The notes under the pieces are model-generated. The model had not been told where the DNA came from, did not search any database, and saw only the letters and a program-made list of their open reading frames with translations. Position numbers and translations under genes: made by a program. From contig JAMXBB010000011.1 in the NCBI GenBank assembly GCA_024138015.1, positions 80,711,551 to 80,775,550 on the forward strand: a stretch of 64,000 nucleotides of DNA, read 5' to 3'. Positions 11,722 to 24,717 of the stretch are shown here, one piece after another. How positions within the stretch are numbered: the stretch's first letter is position 1; each line of letters starts with the position of its first letter. The DNA is from Lumnitzera littorea (lineage: Eukaryota > Streptophyta > Magnoliopsida > Myrtales > Combretaceae).

Positions 11722-14649
11722 GAAATTACTTTATCTTTGAATGTTCTTAACACCATATATTCGACAATTTGCAATCCATTACGAAAAGAATAAATCAGAA
11801 AACCTAACTTCACGAGTCAACTCCACTTCACAAACCCAACCATCATACTACGCGCTGCTTATACATTTCCATCATGATATTCTATACCTCTATTTCAAGC
11901 TTCCATTTCCAACCGACTAATCATTTAAAGAAGGGTCTAGTTGATTAGGATGCCCAAAAAAGAAGCTTTTCAGTCTCCAGGTCCAAGATGATTACACACT
12001 TCACAGAAAAGGTGAAAAATATTTATACTTCTAGCCCTTTCCAGGCACCGACATTCATAATTAAGCATGGCTGCACAATGAGGAATTACATCACCATTTT
12101 CCTTAGAGACCCTTTTCCCTCACACATGAAAAACAAAACCGCAGATGAATACGTCAGCTCAAAATAGTTCGTCTCTGATTCTTAACACTATGTTTGGCAA
12201 CTACACAGGAAAGTGAAAATGGAAGGAAATCTGAAGAAAGGAAAAGAAATGAAAGGAAATTAAAGTACGTGTAATATTTATTCTTATTTGGATATAAAAA
12301 GTGAAAATAGAAAGAAATCGATGGAAATTTTTCATTTTTATATGATAATAGGACCACATTACCCTTTCTTTTTTCTTAAATTTCTCTCTCATTACAAGCA
12401 TTTCTTTAACTTTCCACCCATTTCCACTTATTTTTTCCCAATTTTGGAGAGAGAGAAAATGGGCTCCTGAAAAGAAAGATTCCCACTCACTTCCATACAT
12501 TTCATTTTATTTCCATTGCAACCAAACACACAAATTCCTTCCATTTCCACTAATTTCCATGGATTTCTATCCATCCAAACACAGTGTAAGTGAATGCTTA
12601 TTATAGCCTTCATTCATCAATCAAGGATAACAGTCACATGAATATTTCCATCCCGGGCAAAACCCTAACCAGTTATTTAGGAGTAACAAAACTTAAATGT
12701 CGAGTTGCAATCAAAGTAATAAGAAAAAAAAAAAAAAAGGAATAACCATCGTTATTGTCAAGTGAGAGAAAAGTGATCACAGAGAGATAGAGACAGAGAC
12801 AGAACCTGATCTGCAGAGTCCTAGAAATGAGCTGCTATGGCTATCGCCGATGGATATAGAGAGAGAGAGAGGAAGAGGAGCGCAAGCCGCGGAGGGAAGG
12901 ATGGTGAGCGTTTAGGGGTTTAGGGATAAAATCGGGGGTAAGGTTAAAAACATTAAAACCCCAACACCCTACATGAAATAAACAAACTTTTTGCTTTTAC
13001 TCGTTCTCTGGGTAGCGGGATTGTATTCGATACTAAAACCCATAGCTAAATATCAATAAAATTATAATATATATAATTAATTTGTTTATAAAATTTTTTT
13101 TTATTTTTAAATATTTAAATTTTATTGATATTTATATATTACTTATTAATTTTATATAACGTATTAGTACGATTAAATCTTTTTTCTTATCTATCTTGAA
13201 AATATATCATCTCCATTTAAGAATAGAAATGATTCATTTCTATTTACTTTTAATAATTTCTCTCAATTTATCCTTTTAAAATATTATTATATATAATTAA
13301 CGGTTGATGTTATAAATAATATGATAACGTTACAATCGTATTATATGATATTTTAAAAATTTAGATAATCTCAATTATTAATTTATAAATTAAAAAAAAA
13401 TAATAACCTTAATATGGAAAACGAATAGATGGATTTCTAATTAATTTACTATTCAGAAGGTGTTTATTGTTTGATGGAAACTTAGAGAGGGAAAGAAATT
13501 TAACAAATGGAGGGTAAAGGGTTATACTTATAGTGATATTTAGGGCGGAAGAGCAGCGTTTAGGAGGAGGAGGAGAGTTAAGAAGGATCATGAAGTCAAA
13601 CATCTAGCACAAAGCAAAGACGTTATGCAAATACGGTTCGTCGATTCCAACATCATATAACATTAATGTTGACATTACAAAGTTCGTAATTTGGACTTAA
13701 CAACAGTTAAATTTATCAAATTTGTGATTTTAAGGCTATTCAAGCAAGATATGGGGATGTCTATATGATTTGACTATTTTAACTTATATAGCTATCTTAC
13801 TTGACTCAGTAAGCCCGCTATTTAAACTTAACAAGACCCAAATTTATGATTTTAAGGTTTATCCAAACAAAATATGGAGATGTCTATATAATTTAATTAT
13901 TTAAACTTCTTTTAATTCACTGAGTCTATTATATAATTAGAGAAACACGTATTCATGTGCTTTCACATGACTTAAAAGGCAGCAATCTGGTTTTAACAGT
14001 GGTCAAATTCCTGATTTTAGGTTTTATCTAAATATCGAATACGTGAGATGTCTCGATTATTTAATTATTTTAACTTTCTTTAATTTATTGAATCTTATTA
14101 TATTATTAGAGGAACATAATCTTATTATATATGAAAACGCAGGGAAAAAAAAAAGGACCAGTTTTTGCTTAATGATATATATTCGCATAGAAGAAAAAAA
14201 AAAAACAAATTAATGGGTTTTGATCTTCTGACATGGTGATATGATGAATGTGGAATAATGCAAGGGTGTATATGAGATATCGAACCCAGGAGGCTACAAT
14301 GGTTAGTTTGGCTAACTGAAATCATACTGGTAGTTTACCAGAGTATTTAATTTTTAGAAATCGCAACTTTAATCCATCTCCTTCGGGTTTCACCGCGTAA
14401 GGGTTCATATGTGGATTTAATTCGGTCAATAATGTTTGTGGATAAAGTTGTTTTACATTTTTGGACTATGGATTAATTACTTAATTTAGTAGTGAGTAAA
14501 GAGGAACTGAAAACACTAAATCCGATCCAATTCAGACGAACATACCGGGTTCCAGGTCTTGAAAATCAAGACCGGACAATGACTTGTTTTAATTTTTTGA
14601 ATCTATTATATAATTAAAGGGAGCTCCTAATGCACTGGGCTCTGTCTTG
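11722..14649 (+). repeat. Direct repeat copy 2 of about 2.93 kb, probably an assembly duplicate
   Basis: This segment (2928 bases) is a direct copy of 8792-11720 and starts immediately after the N. Near-perfect identity across AT-rich, MITE-containing non-coding DNA, a copy boundary exactly at a scaffold N, and a lone homopolymer-length difference all point to two overlapping contig ends that were not merged. It carries a second copy of the PHF5A leader exon (about 12806-12894) and of the MITE (12186-12586), neither of which should be counted as a real extra gene part without long-read support. Confidence 0.97.
12186..12586. mobile_element. Tourist-like MITE, second copy within the duplicated segment
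   Basis: Identical in ends and TAA flanks to the element at 9256-9656, offset by 2930 bases. It is part of the 2.93-kb direct repeat and not an independent insertion. Confidence 0.75.
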
Positions 14650-15120
14650 AACCCAACGTGGCGACCACGGGTCAAACCCAGCTCGAAAGCTCTCTAGTAG
14701 CCTCTGAAGATTTACATGGCTTTGATAATCACATCCAGCTCGACTATTGGACCGATAGCTCTAATTAAGGACGCTATGGGGCTAGTGGGCCTAATCAGAC
14801 TAGATTACGCAAGATAGCTATTTTCTATTTAAAGAGAAGGGTTCTTTTTCTTATTTGAAACCTTTTTTGAAATTTCTAAATATTTTCATTAAAAAAAAAA
14901 AAAGTATCAACTTTTGTTGTTATTACTAAATTCAGGCAACTTGTCTACATATTTGCATAAAAATTTTAACTGAGCATGTTGATTGGGCCTTGAATGAATG
15001 TTCACGCCCACCCACCGATCATGCTTGTGGGAACAAAGGAATTCACGCCACCATCTTGCAGCGTGATGCTAAATATAACTTTCTCCTTATAATATATAAA
15101 TGTCATTTTATGAATTATAA
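14650..15120. other. Unique DNA following the duplication, no gene seen
   Basis: This stretch has a moderately GC-richer patch (14650-14815, with GTGGCGACCACGGG and AGCTCGACTATTGG) and then AT-rich DNA with an A-tract at 14890-14903. I found no open frame with a recognisable domain and no element ends. Confidence 0.5.
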
Positions 15121-16960
15121 ACATATAACTTGACCAATATAGGTATATGATATTATATATTATAATTTATACTTATCATTAATAGTAAAAATTGTTTTTT
15201 TTTTTTTGCAAATACTATATTATTAATAAATTGTTTAATACATAATTCATAGGTATACATAATAATTATATAAGATTGAATATATATATACACGTATATA
15301 TTGATATTAGATTAGAAATATGTCATTTAATATAGAAGGTGAAAATACAAATTACATCATAGAACTTTGACTTAGTGCAAATATGACCTATAGACCTTCA
15401 AATGTTATAAATAATTTGCCATGAACTTTGATAAATTGAAAAATAACTCCTCAAGTTACAAATGATTGTCCTAAACTTTAATTTTAATGCGAAAGCATAT
15501 CCTCAAACTTATCTAAATTTATTTTGACACTCCCAATAACTTTGATTGCAGCACATTCTTATTGAATTAAAAGCCAATATTTTTTATGTTGCCAATATAT
15601 CAAAATTTAGTAAAGTTATTTACAACATTTAAAAGTTTAAGGACATAGGTCATTGGCAATTTTCCCAATATAAAATATAGCAGTGTATGCAAAAACTACA
15701 TAATGGTCCATTTATAGTAAAAAAAAAGCCTACTATTGATAAATAATTATATTCTAACTTCTAATAATACATTTATAATTATATATTATCTAATATATAA
15801 TAAAATAGTATTTATAATATCAAAGTATGAGAGATTGGTTTTAGTGTTAAAAATCAAATTTTTACTGATAGATTCTTTGAATTGTCTTTCAAATTAAAAG
15901 TATGCTTCTTATGTCTGAGGTAGCTAAAGGTTAATTTTACTATACCTAAATTTTGTTCATATTTTGATAATATTTACTATTCTATGCATCACGTTATCTA
16001 ATTGAGGTCATGAGACTAAATTCTAACAAATAGGGCACAATACTTAACAAAATATTTAAAAAGTAACTTTTATGATATCAAGCCACCAATATGTTTTTGT
16101 ATATATTATATAGTAGAACATGTAATAACTACATATAAAAACAAATATTGAATATGTAATATACTAGTATATATAATAATTATATAAGAAAATATATATC
16201 GAATATAATTTCTTTGTTGGAGGGAAAAATGGAAATAATTTCTCTTTTACCATTAGACCACCAATATGTAGTTTTAATTTTTATATGTACACGGGTAATG
16301 GTAACAACTACTATAACAACAATTATTGAAAGATATTCTTTGTGATATTAGCTATCAATATGTTGATTGATATTAATATAATAGTATATGTAATAACTAT
16401 ATATGAAAACACATGTTGAAAGTGTTTTTTTTTTTTTTTTTGGGGTGTCATTAGATTATCAATATGTTGTTAAATATATAAATAAATGGATTACATAGTA
16501 ACTAGATTGAAAATTTTTGTGACATTAGGTTATTGACATGTTGTGTAATATATAATATCGTAGTATATTCAATACCTACATAGGAAAAAACGTACTAAAA
16601 ATTAATTTTCGTGATATTACATTACCAATATGTCGTTTAGTATATCAAATAGTAATATACATAATAACAATATAGGAAAACGTTTATCAAAATTGAATTT
16701 TTACTATATTAGACTATCGATATGATATTGAACATATAAAAAGGTAGAAAATATAACAACTATATAATAATATGTGTTATTAAAAATTATTTTAAGTGAT
16801 ATTAGATTACTGATATGTTGATTAATATATGAAATATTGGCATATATAATCACTATATAACAAAAACATATAGTTGTGATGTTAGATCACCTGCATGTTG
16901 TTTAATATATAAAATAGTAGTTTATATAATAATTATAAATAGTAACTAAAAGAACAAACA
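15120..16960. repeat. Degenerate tandem array of a roughly 90-bp repeat
   Basis: A motif resembling GTGATATTAGATTACCAATATGTTGTTTAATATA, followed by a TAGTATATATAATAACTA-type string, recurs head to tail. Landmark AATATG-like positions at 16263, 16357, 16461, 16535, 16627, 16718, 16812 and 16893 give spacings of 94, 104, 74, 92, 91, 94 and 81 bases. Further diverged units lie near 16088 and 15317, the latter interrupted by a MITE. Units differ strongly, so the array is old. It is non-coding. Confidence 0.75.
15338..15666. mobile_element. Mutator-type MITE inserted in the tandem array
   Basis: A 329-bp element with extended imperfect terminal inverted repeats. The left end reads GGTGAAAATACAAATTACAT. 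The right end, read inward, starts GGGAAAATTGCCAATGACC. Both continue to an AACTTT-type string. The flanks are AATATAGAA (15329-15337) and AATATAAAA (15667-15675), a 9-bp target-site duplication with one mismatch, as expected of Mutator-like elements. Removing it restores a unit of the surrounding array, which confirms insertion. Confidence 0.7.
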
Positions 16961-17454
16961 CATTGTCCTCTTACTATGATACATAGATCAATATGGTCAC
17001 TATAGATAAATTTATGAAATTAAAATTTTCAATGTTAAAAAATTGCATTTTACAAGAATTTTGTTTTTGTTTTTTTTTTTTTTAATAAAGAAAGGTAGCG
17101 AAGAAGAAAGGACAGCGTCTTGAAAAACGAAATGATAAAGTAAAAAGAAAACCTTAATTAACTTGCTTGATCGACTATTGCAATTGCTAGTTAAAAGGTG
17201 ACTATATCGACTGTGAGTAAACATGTAAAATTTGCCAAAAAGAACAAAGGCTAACGGTTGGCATAGAATCAAGTTATAAAATCTCAGTTTTAATATATTA
17301 CATATTACATTATAAACTGAGTGGGCAGTTTTGCATTTTCTTTCAACCTTTGTAATAGGCTGATCTAAGGGTTTCTCTATTTAGGGATGAAAACCCTGGT
17401 TTTTCCTTTCAATTAGCAACTATGCTACTAATCACAGAATAGGCAATTAATTTA

Positions 17455-17752
17455 TAGTACATTTGGTTAACTTCATAAGAATGAAATGTACTAACTATTA
17501 TTTATTTGTAGATAAATTCCTGTGTTTGATCGGTGGAAAGACTATTTTATAAAATTACTAATGCTAAAAAAAGAGGAATTACAATTCCTACATAGGACTT
17601 GAATAGCTATGCTTTGGTTTTTCTACAATATAGTTTTATATCTTTTCATAAGACATCTAACTATAAAGAATAACTATTATATTTCTATCTCATTTTTGAA
17701 GAATTTCAATTCTACTCCTATCCTATGACATTTCCCTAAACCAAATATGTCA
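17455..17752. mobile_element. Candidate MITE with TTA target site
   Basis: The ends are TAGTACATTTGGTT and, read inward from the right, TGACATATTTGGTT, flanked by TTA at 17452-17454 and 17753-17755. The interior is AT-rich and non-coding. Ends and flanks suit a PIF/Harbinger-like MITE, but the inverted repeats are short and imperfect. Confidence 0.45.
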
Positions 17753-18162
17753 TTAAGAAAACCAAAAAACATTCATTAGCCCTACAAATCTTCAATGACC
17801 TCAAAATATTTAAGAAGTGACATATTTGTCAATTAGCTCTTATTGGTTGTATTTATAATAGGGGTAGTGTTGACATTTCACAAAAAAAATCACAATATAT
17901 ATATATATTATTAGATTTTTCCACTAATTTTAGCCGTGTCTTATAGTTATCTAAATAGAATATTTTGGCTACTTATATGGTTTTCCTTACGCTTTTGATT
18001 CGTTAGGGTTTTGTTCTATAGTCCCTTTAGTTGCTTTCAAGACTTGATCTTTTCGCTTTGAATTTTACATTCTGCTTGTGTGATGAGCAAATTATTAGTA
18101 ATTCATTCGATTACGGCTTGAATTTAACCCTGGGTCAGTCGAGGTACGTTCTCTATTTCTCT

Positions 18163-18476
18163 GAGAAAATTACGTACTAAAGAATTAATGTACTCCAAGA
18201 TTAAGTTTAATTAAAGAATAAAAAATTTTAGCAATTTATATAGATGATTAAATTTTTTATTAGTTTAAATAAAAGATGAAATATTGTGTAAAGTGGTGTA
18301 GATAAAAGATGGTACTATAATTTGGTATAACACAGTTAAATCTTGATGATATAGTTGAATGCCATCCTTTATTTGCACCACTTACATAATATTTATCTTT
18401 ATTTGAGCAATTAAAAAGTTCCATTCTCTATTTTGAAATTGACTGTGAGCATTAATCTCTAATGTGTAATTTTCCC
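18163..18476. mobile_element. Foldback MITE with long inverted arms
   Basis: Almost the whole 314-bp element is an imperfect inverted repeat. The left end starts GAGAAAATTACGTACTAAAG. The right end read inward starts GGGAAAATTACACATTAGAG. The inner arms pair around GTAAAGTGGTGTAGATAAAAG (near 18278-18300) and CCTTTATTTGCACCACTTAC (near 18368-18388). A TATTTCTC/TATTTCTT direct repeat flanks it, so a Mutator-type target duplication of 8-9 bp is likely but its exact edge is ambiguous. Confidence 0.65.
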
Positions 18477-21400
18477 ATATTTCTTTTTTAGGTATATCTT
18501 TATGATTGTTATTGCAAATTTAGTAGCTTGAGTTTTTTCCACTTTTTACACTGTTAAAAAAAAAAGGAAGAAAATCTTGTTTTCTTTATTTCCTAATTGT
18601 TTTTTATTTCATGAGAGATATTGAATTTAAAAAAAAAAAAGAGAGAGAGAGAAGAAGGGAAAAGTAAGCAATTTTCCTTTGTTTGAGAATCATTAAATAT
18701 TTGAAAAATAGACTTTGCACCATGTTGTTTCAAGTTGTGATAGAGGATGAGGCTTATAGAGTCAGCTAGATTTTTTAAAAGATTGCATGAGAATTACTTA
18801 CCAACGATTGTTTTACTCTTTCATAAAGAAGCTACGCGATTGGATTTGACATCGATATGCCTTATGGTTACGTTTATTTTCGCTTCCTTAATTTGTTATT
18901 TTCTAAAATAGGGTAAATCAAATTGAGAATGAGTCTTCTCGATTTTTTTATCTCTTGATTTCTTTCAACTTACGATTTAATAGTTGAGATAGTTTAAAAT
19001 TTTAAATAAATTTTAGATATTGTTATCATATTATCTATTTCATTATAATCTTAATTATTGATTATAGATAATATCTGTTAGATTAAAAAAAGATAAATAT
19101 AGAGATATAAACTCTAAGATGTTGACCACCCAACTTTGTAATTGTCACTCCTTGAATAACGTTAACATGCAATTTATATTAGTGAAGATAGAATTATACT
19201 TAAATCCTTTCAAAATAGGATATAGGATTGATTATAAGGGGTTTTGTATCCTTTAAGAACTACACAACTATTTTATATAGATTTTCAATAATAAGGCATA
19301 TTGAAACTCAAATCCAAAATAATCACATGGTGTGTAAGCAACCTAGAAAAAAGCCATGTATGAGAGATTTATCAGGTAAAATACGTGCATCAACCATTAC
19401 ACTAAGAATTTCACATGCAATTTTTATCAAAATAAAACTTATAATGGGGAAAAAAATAAAAACACATCCTCAATCACAAACTTGAAGGGAAGCTGGTAAA
19501 ACACATTTATAAACATGTTTATTTTCAAATTTTAGTGATTCTTGAAAAAGAAAACTGGATTTTTTTTTTTATTCTTCAATTAATTCTTTTTGTTGTCTCT
19601 CATAATGTATTAATTGGATCGCACATCAAGGAAATTTTTATTTTTCCCCTAGGAGTGAAAATATAAGGGAAAAAATCATAGCAAGTAAACATGCAATAAT
19701 AATCCAAAAGAGGATTCGCATATATATATATATATATATATATATAGATATATAAAACACTTTCCTTGACTGCCACCAGGGTTAAATTTTAGCATTGATC
19801 GAAAACCTAAGTGTTCAAGATGATTCAAATGGCTCGTCTAAGAGAAGAATTATCAGTCATGAAAGCCGTTCCTGTTTTCTTTGCCACTGACCAAGTGAGG
19901 TATAAATTATAAACTTCTGACATCTCTTTATCTCCTTTTCAAGCTTTTTAGTGAAAAGTTCTATCATGTGCCATTTGTCTATTATGGAGTGGCTTTACTC
20001 ACTTTCATCTGCTTACTGCTTACCCATGATCATAGTACAATAACCGGTTCACATTCGGTGAGTATGAATAGTTTTTGTGGATTCTCCTACCCCAAAGGCG
20101 TGAGGGTGGAAGTCTCTAGTATGAAGATACTAATTCGTGCTAGAAAACTCCAGAAAATTTTATTTTAATCTAATTTTTAATGTAGATTATAGATACAATC
20201 TTTGTTTTACAAAATTTGAAGGATAGGATATACATGTTTAAAAAATATCCCCGCTCAAAATCAAAATTGATCTCATTTTCAAAACCCGTTATTTTAGTGT
20301 TTCAACTTGATTCTTGGTTTATATATTCTTAACATATTATAATAAATTTGTGTAGCAAGAAATTTTTATTTGTGTCTTGTTTAATATATATCAAAATTTA
20401 TTTGGCTAATCTGCCCTTTTTTTGCAATTAAATATTTAATGGGTTTTGTAAAGTTATTGAATTAATCTGATCTTGAGGGATCTTTAGAGCTAGATTGTTA
20501 TATGACAAGTGTTTAATTCTAACTTTGCGCTGAAATTTGATCAATTATGTAATTTAGGGTAATTTTTGAGTAATTTAGGGGGAAAATGATCAATTGGATA
20601 AAATATACTATATGAGCTAGCTTAATAATTGTAATGGGCAATATTAGAAGTATTTTCTTGAGTCCAAAGTATTTTTCATAGAATTTTCGAACCTATATAC
20701 TACCTATTATGTAATTTAGTTAGTATCTAGATGTATAATAGATAAATTGATTGGTTGCAATCAATTTCATAATAATTAGGATTGTTATATAGCTCAAGCT
20801 TGATGCTTGATAGGGTCAATACTTGAAGGTCAGTTTAGTTTTAGAAGTAAAATAGTGGTTATTGATCAATTCTAAATGTAATCAAAGTGTAATATGGATC
20901 AATTATAAAACTATTATAATTTAAGGGTAAATTGATGTTATTAAAGGGCAACATAGTAATTTATTGCACATGGCCATATTCATATCTTAAAATATGTGTA
21001 AAGTTCGTAAAGTAATGAGTATAATAATGTAAATATATTAAAATTGATGAATAATGGACAAGATATGTCCATTAGAAGCACACAGTATGAAGGCAGAACA
21101 TGTAGAAACTATTAAATTTCATTGTGAGTTTTATCTTAAATAGCTACTAACATTTGAAAATGCACCGCTAGATTGTCCATTGGTTTGCTCGTGAATTCCT
21201 ATGCATTTTAGTGTTTATAATGTACAATAGCCAAAATAGTAAACAACATATTTGTTGGTTGTTAAGCTCTATGTAATCACTTATTGTGACCATCATTGGA
21301 AGATTTAAAAGTTATAGGATGGTTCTTGAAGCTTAAGTTGATTACCAATTATAAACAGATATAATGTTACTAATTGCTTAATTTGATTGTTTAATAGCGA

Positions 21401-22980
21401 AGTATACCAATATGATTAGTATGCAAAGCAGGGTTAGGATTATTGACACTATGAGTTAACTTATTGATCTAAGCTTCACATTTGCTTTAGATGATTGGTA
21501 TATACATTTTGAGATGTATGATAGGTTATATGTTAAAAGACATCTATGAGTTGGTAATTACTGTGATTGAATGTATAGTGCAATAAATATCATTTTTCGT
21601 AATGATAATGAGATTTTGCTTTGGAAGATGTGTTAGCTTTGGTATGTTTAATGGTGCTTATATTACTTTGGATTTGTGAGCTTGGTTAATGTTTGATTTG
21701 CTTTAAACTTGTCTTCGAAAATTGATTGACAGCATTCATAACATATCATGAAAAGACCTTATTTCCTTTAGAACATTGTTTTGTTTTTACAAGAATTTGG
21801 AAGTAAATCACTTTAGTTTATTATATTTAGATTGCAACCTTCAAACCCTTTGAAATTGAGCCACCAAGTGTAGCTCCTTGTTTACCTTTAGGATAAGGCT
21901 ACTAAATACCGTTTGCTATGGGATACTAACTAGTGCATATCACATACATGAGTTTGCATCTATATATTGTTTAGATACTTAGGTTTGTGCTTAGTTTTTA
22001 AATTGGTCTTGCATATATGCTTTGTTACACCTTGTTTACATGTCTTTTATTAGTTGTGATTAGAGTATTGTTGCTTCAATATCTTTTGCTTTATTATGCT
22101 TTACTCACTTACTTCTATAAGGAGTTGAAGAGTTAGTTATCTAACCTTAGGTATCGAAGATCAAGTTTAAAGATCAGTTAAGAAGTGGCATTAGGCTTGG
22201 GAGTGCTAGAATCTGTTTATGAGTCATATGACATGCCTTTTAGTTATATTTATATCCATATGTAAATTTTGGGTCATAGGCTTAGTAGTGTAAAGTTATT
22301 ATAACAAATGTATTGAGTAAAGCTGTAAATCAACTAAAGTATATCTGTCAGTTAAACAATTCTATTGAAAGTCTTAATACAAGTTTAAGGCATAGAGAGA
22401 TGCCTTTGAGTATGACAATTATCATACCTATATATGCCTTTGCATTTAGTTGAATGTGGATTGAATAAGCTCAATAAATACTATATGTCTTCTTGATCGA
22501 GCTTAACAAATAAGAAGTTCATGATGAACCTAAACAAGTTATGAGGAGATGATTAGCATAATGAGTTATTTTGTTCATGTGAATGCCAAAAGGGACCATA
22601 AGTGTGTCATAAAACTTATTTGCTAGTTGAATGCTCTTAAGAGCATTGAATGTTGATATAGGTGAACTCTTACTACTACTAGATGTTAATAAATGTGATA
22701 CATTTGGAGGAAAAGTAAAGTGCATTTAGGAATTGATTTGCTTAACTGCATCTAAGCTTCTATGGGATAGCTAGAATAACAACTAGGAACCTTAGTGAAT
22801 AATTTGGTTATTGTAGATATTATGATTGTTTGATTTCTTTTTGCTTGCCCATTTAGAAGGACAAATTTTTAATTCTATTGCAAGTATCCAGTAGTTAACT
22901 TAAACTAGCTATTGCAATAAATGGAAGGTGATAGAAACCATGAATATGCGAAAGATAAGGAAGGAACATGGTGCTGCATG
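18477..22980. other. AT-rich intergenic region, no gene recognised
   Basis: A (TA)n microsatellite lies at about 19719-19746. Short open frames at 19228-19485 and 19968-20168 (plus) have no domain and no supporting splice structure. Decayed transposon sequence is probable but I could not define ends. Confidence 0.5.
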
Positions 22981-23047
22981 AGCAATGAGAAGAAGTATCA
23001 GCAATGTATCCTCTATACTTACCATTGTAATGCAAACTTGAAGAGAG

Positions 23048-23290
23048 CCCATGATGGCTGGATTTAAAGGAGATTAACTATCTAAGGTCCAGAAGATTAT
23101 AGATTCATTTAGGAGGAGCCTGAATTCTTCTACAGTTATAGATTATATAAACTATTTGGTGCAAGCTTTTCAAGTGCATGATGTTCCAGAAAACAAAAAG
23201 GTTTATTATGCAACAGTTTTACTTAAAGAGCCCATGTACAATTGGTAGGTATCACAAAATAAGTTCTTTAGAGATCCCAATAGGTCGAGA
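23048..23290 (+). pseudogene. Degenerate retrotransposon gag fragment
   Basis: In the frame of the ATG at 23051 the translation includes IDSFRRSLNSSTVIDYINYL, then VQAFQVHDVPENKKVYYATV and LLKEPMYNW, interrupted by stops at about 23074 and 23246. The pattern of an aliphatic helix, a VPExxKVxxAxxxLxxxxxxW stretch and a terminal Trp matches the Ty3/gypsy-type Retrotrans_gag domain that forms the capsid-like shell. Only about 65 residues are recognisable. No pol, LTR or primer site could be tied to it. A (TA)n tract follows at 23310-23333, then a TGTAATGTCCCGCC string at 23349 that could be an LTR end. Family assignment is tentative. Confidence 0.4.
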
Positions 23291-23339
23291 TACGTATATC
23301 AATATATCATATATATATATATATATATATATATTATTT

Positions 23340-24464
23340 GACATTTTGTAATGTCCCGCCTTTTAAGTGTCCAATTAACCTATAATTTTCAATAAACTCA
23401 GTAACTAGAGGGTTGTTATGCCGTTGCTTAGGTAAGAGCAAGGCTATTAACAACTTAAACATAGCATTTGAACTTAGCAAACAATAATTCAAATATGTAT
23501 AGTTTTCACATTTAATGTCATAGTGTTAGAATCCCCTGATCTTAGATTTTAATTTTTTACTTATTCAATTCTTCCTTCTAAGTTTGACTTTTAACCTTCT
23601 AGGTTCAGGTCTTACCTTGCTGCCCTCAAATAATAACCTCCTAAGTTCCAAGTGAAAGCTTCTTACTTGCCTAGAACCATAAGTTCAACATTTTACTCTA
23701 TTCTAGTTACCTTCTAACTTTTCCATACAACTTTCTAACTTAGTGAAAACGTAAAAACCAACTTTTTGCCACTCTTTTCAAACCTTTTAACCTTACAGTT
23801 TAACTTTCTAACACTGCTGGTTCACTAAGTTTAACTTTCTACCCAAATTTTCAAACCTTCTAAATCCTTCTAACTTTACTTAGGATAAGCATGTGCCTTT
23901 CTAACCTCTAAGACAACTTTCTAAGTTTCCTTCTAAATTTAGACTCTGATTTTCTATGTACAGGTCTAAATGAGTAGCTTGGGGCCATTATAGTGGAGTT
24001 TAGAGAATTAGAGTTGGTTTCTATGACTTAGGCATGGGTTCTCAATGGTTTGGTACCCATGAGAAATCTTAACCCGACACAACCATTATGCGTTTATGGT
24101 TGGATGTGGTGGGAGTTCCATCCCTCCCTCTGCATATGTTGATATCTGGCTTGTGAGAGCAATGACGCTTACCGTTACCCCATTCCTTTAAGAAAAAGTT
24201 GAATACCTCAACTAAAGTCTCCAACCTGTAGCCGGGACCAAAAGTTCCCCTAATTCAATCTCCACCTTTTTTTTTTTTTTAATTCTTAAGAACTGCAAAT
24301 GTTTTCTACATTGTGAATTTTGACCCGCTATCTTTTTTTTTTTTTCCCTTTATAAAAAACTGTACACTTCGTTACACTTGCAATGGGATGAGCAATAATT
24401 ACCATATCCTACTATCAATAATTTAAGAAGAAAAAAGTGATACATTATAAAGTAGTAGTTAAAA
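23340..24464. repeat. Intergenic repeat-rich DNA, including the left part of dispersed repeat E1
   Basis: From 23560 to 23900 there is low-complexity sequence with many CTTTCTAACTT-like strings. From about 24240 to 24464 the sequence (ATTGTGAATTTT, TTTATAAAAAACTG, ACTTGCAATGGGATGAGC, CTATCAATAATTTAAGAAG) is a diverged direct copy of 31430-31700. The copia element at 24465 interrupts this repeat, which resumes at 28376. Confidence 0.6.
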
Positions 24465-24704
24465 TATAAAATTTTGAAAAGAAAATTTATGTATATATAT
24501 ATTCATGTCACAGGCTAAAGAGGGCCAATATATATACAACATGGACGCACTAACCAAACTTCTAAACATAGAAAACAAATATCCTAAATATACTCTTTAC
24601 ATAATTGACAGATATTCCTAAATATTTTAATATCTTCTAAACATAGAAAATATCCTAAATATACTCTTTACATAATTGACAGATATTCCTAAAATATTCT
24701 AATA
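24465..24704 (-). repeat. 3' LTR of the copia element
   Basis: 240 bp. On the element strand it starts TATTAGAATATTTTAGG and ends CAAAATTTTATA, so the termini are TA...TA rather than TG...CA in both LTRs. It contains an imperfect internal tandem duplication of about 75 bp (24559-24633 and 24634-24704), shared with the 5' LTR. Confidence 0.93.
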
Positions 24705-24717
24705 CCCCCCCTCAAGT
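24705..24717 (-). other. Polypurine tract of the copia element
   Basis: On the element strand ACTTGAGGGGGGG immediately precedes the 3' LTR, the expected plus-strand primer position. Confidence 0.85.

Noticed and set aside
15120..16960. CRISPR-like array
   Set aside because: Repeats are degenerate, contiguous and AT-rich in a plant genome, with no regular repeat and spacer pattern.
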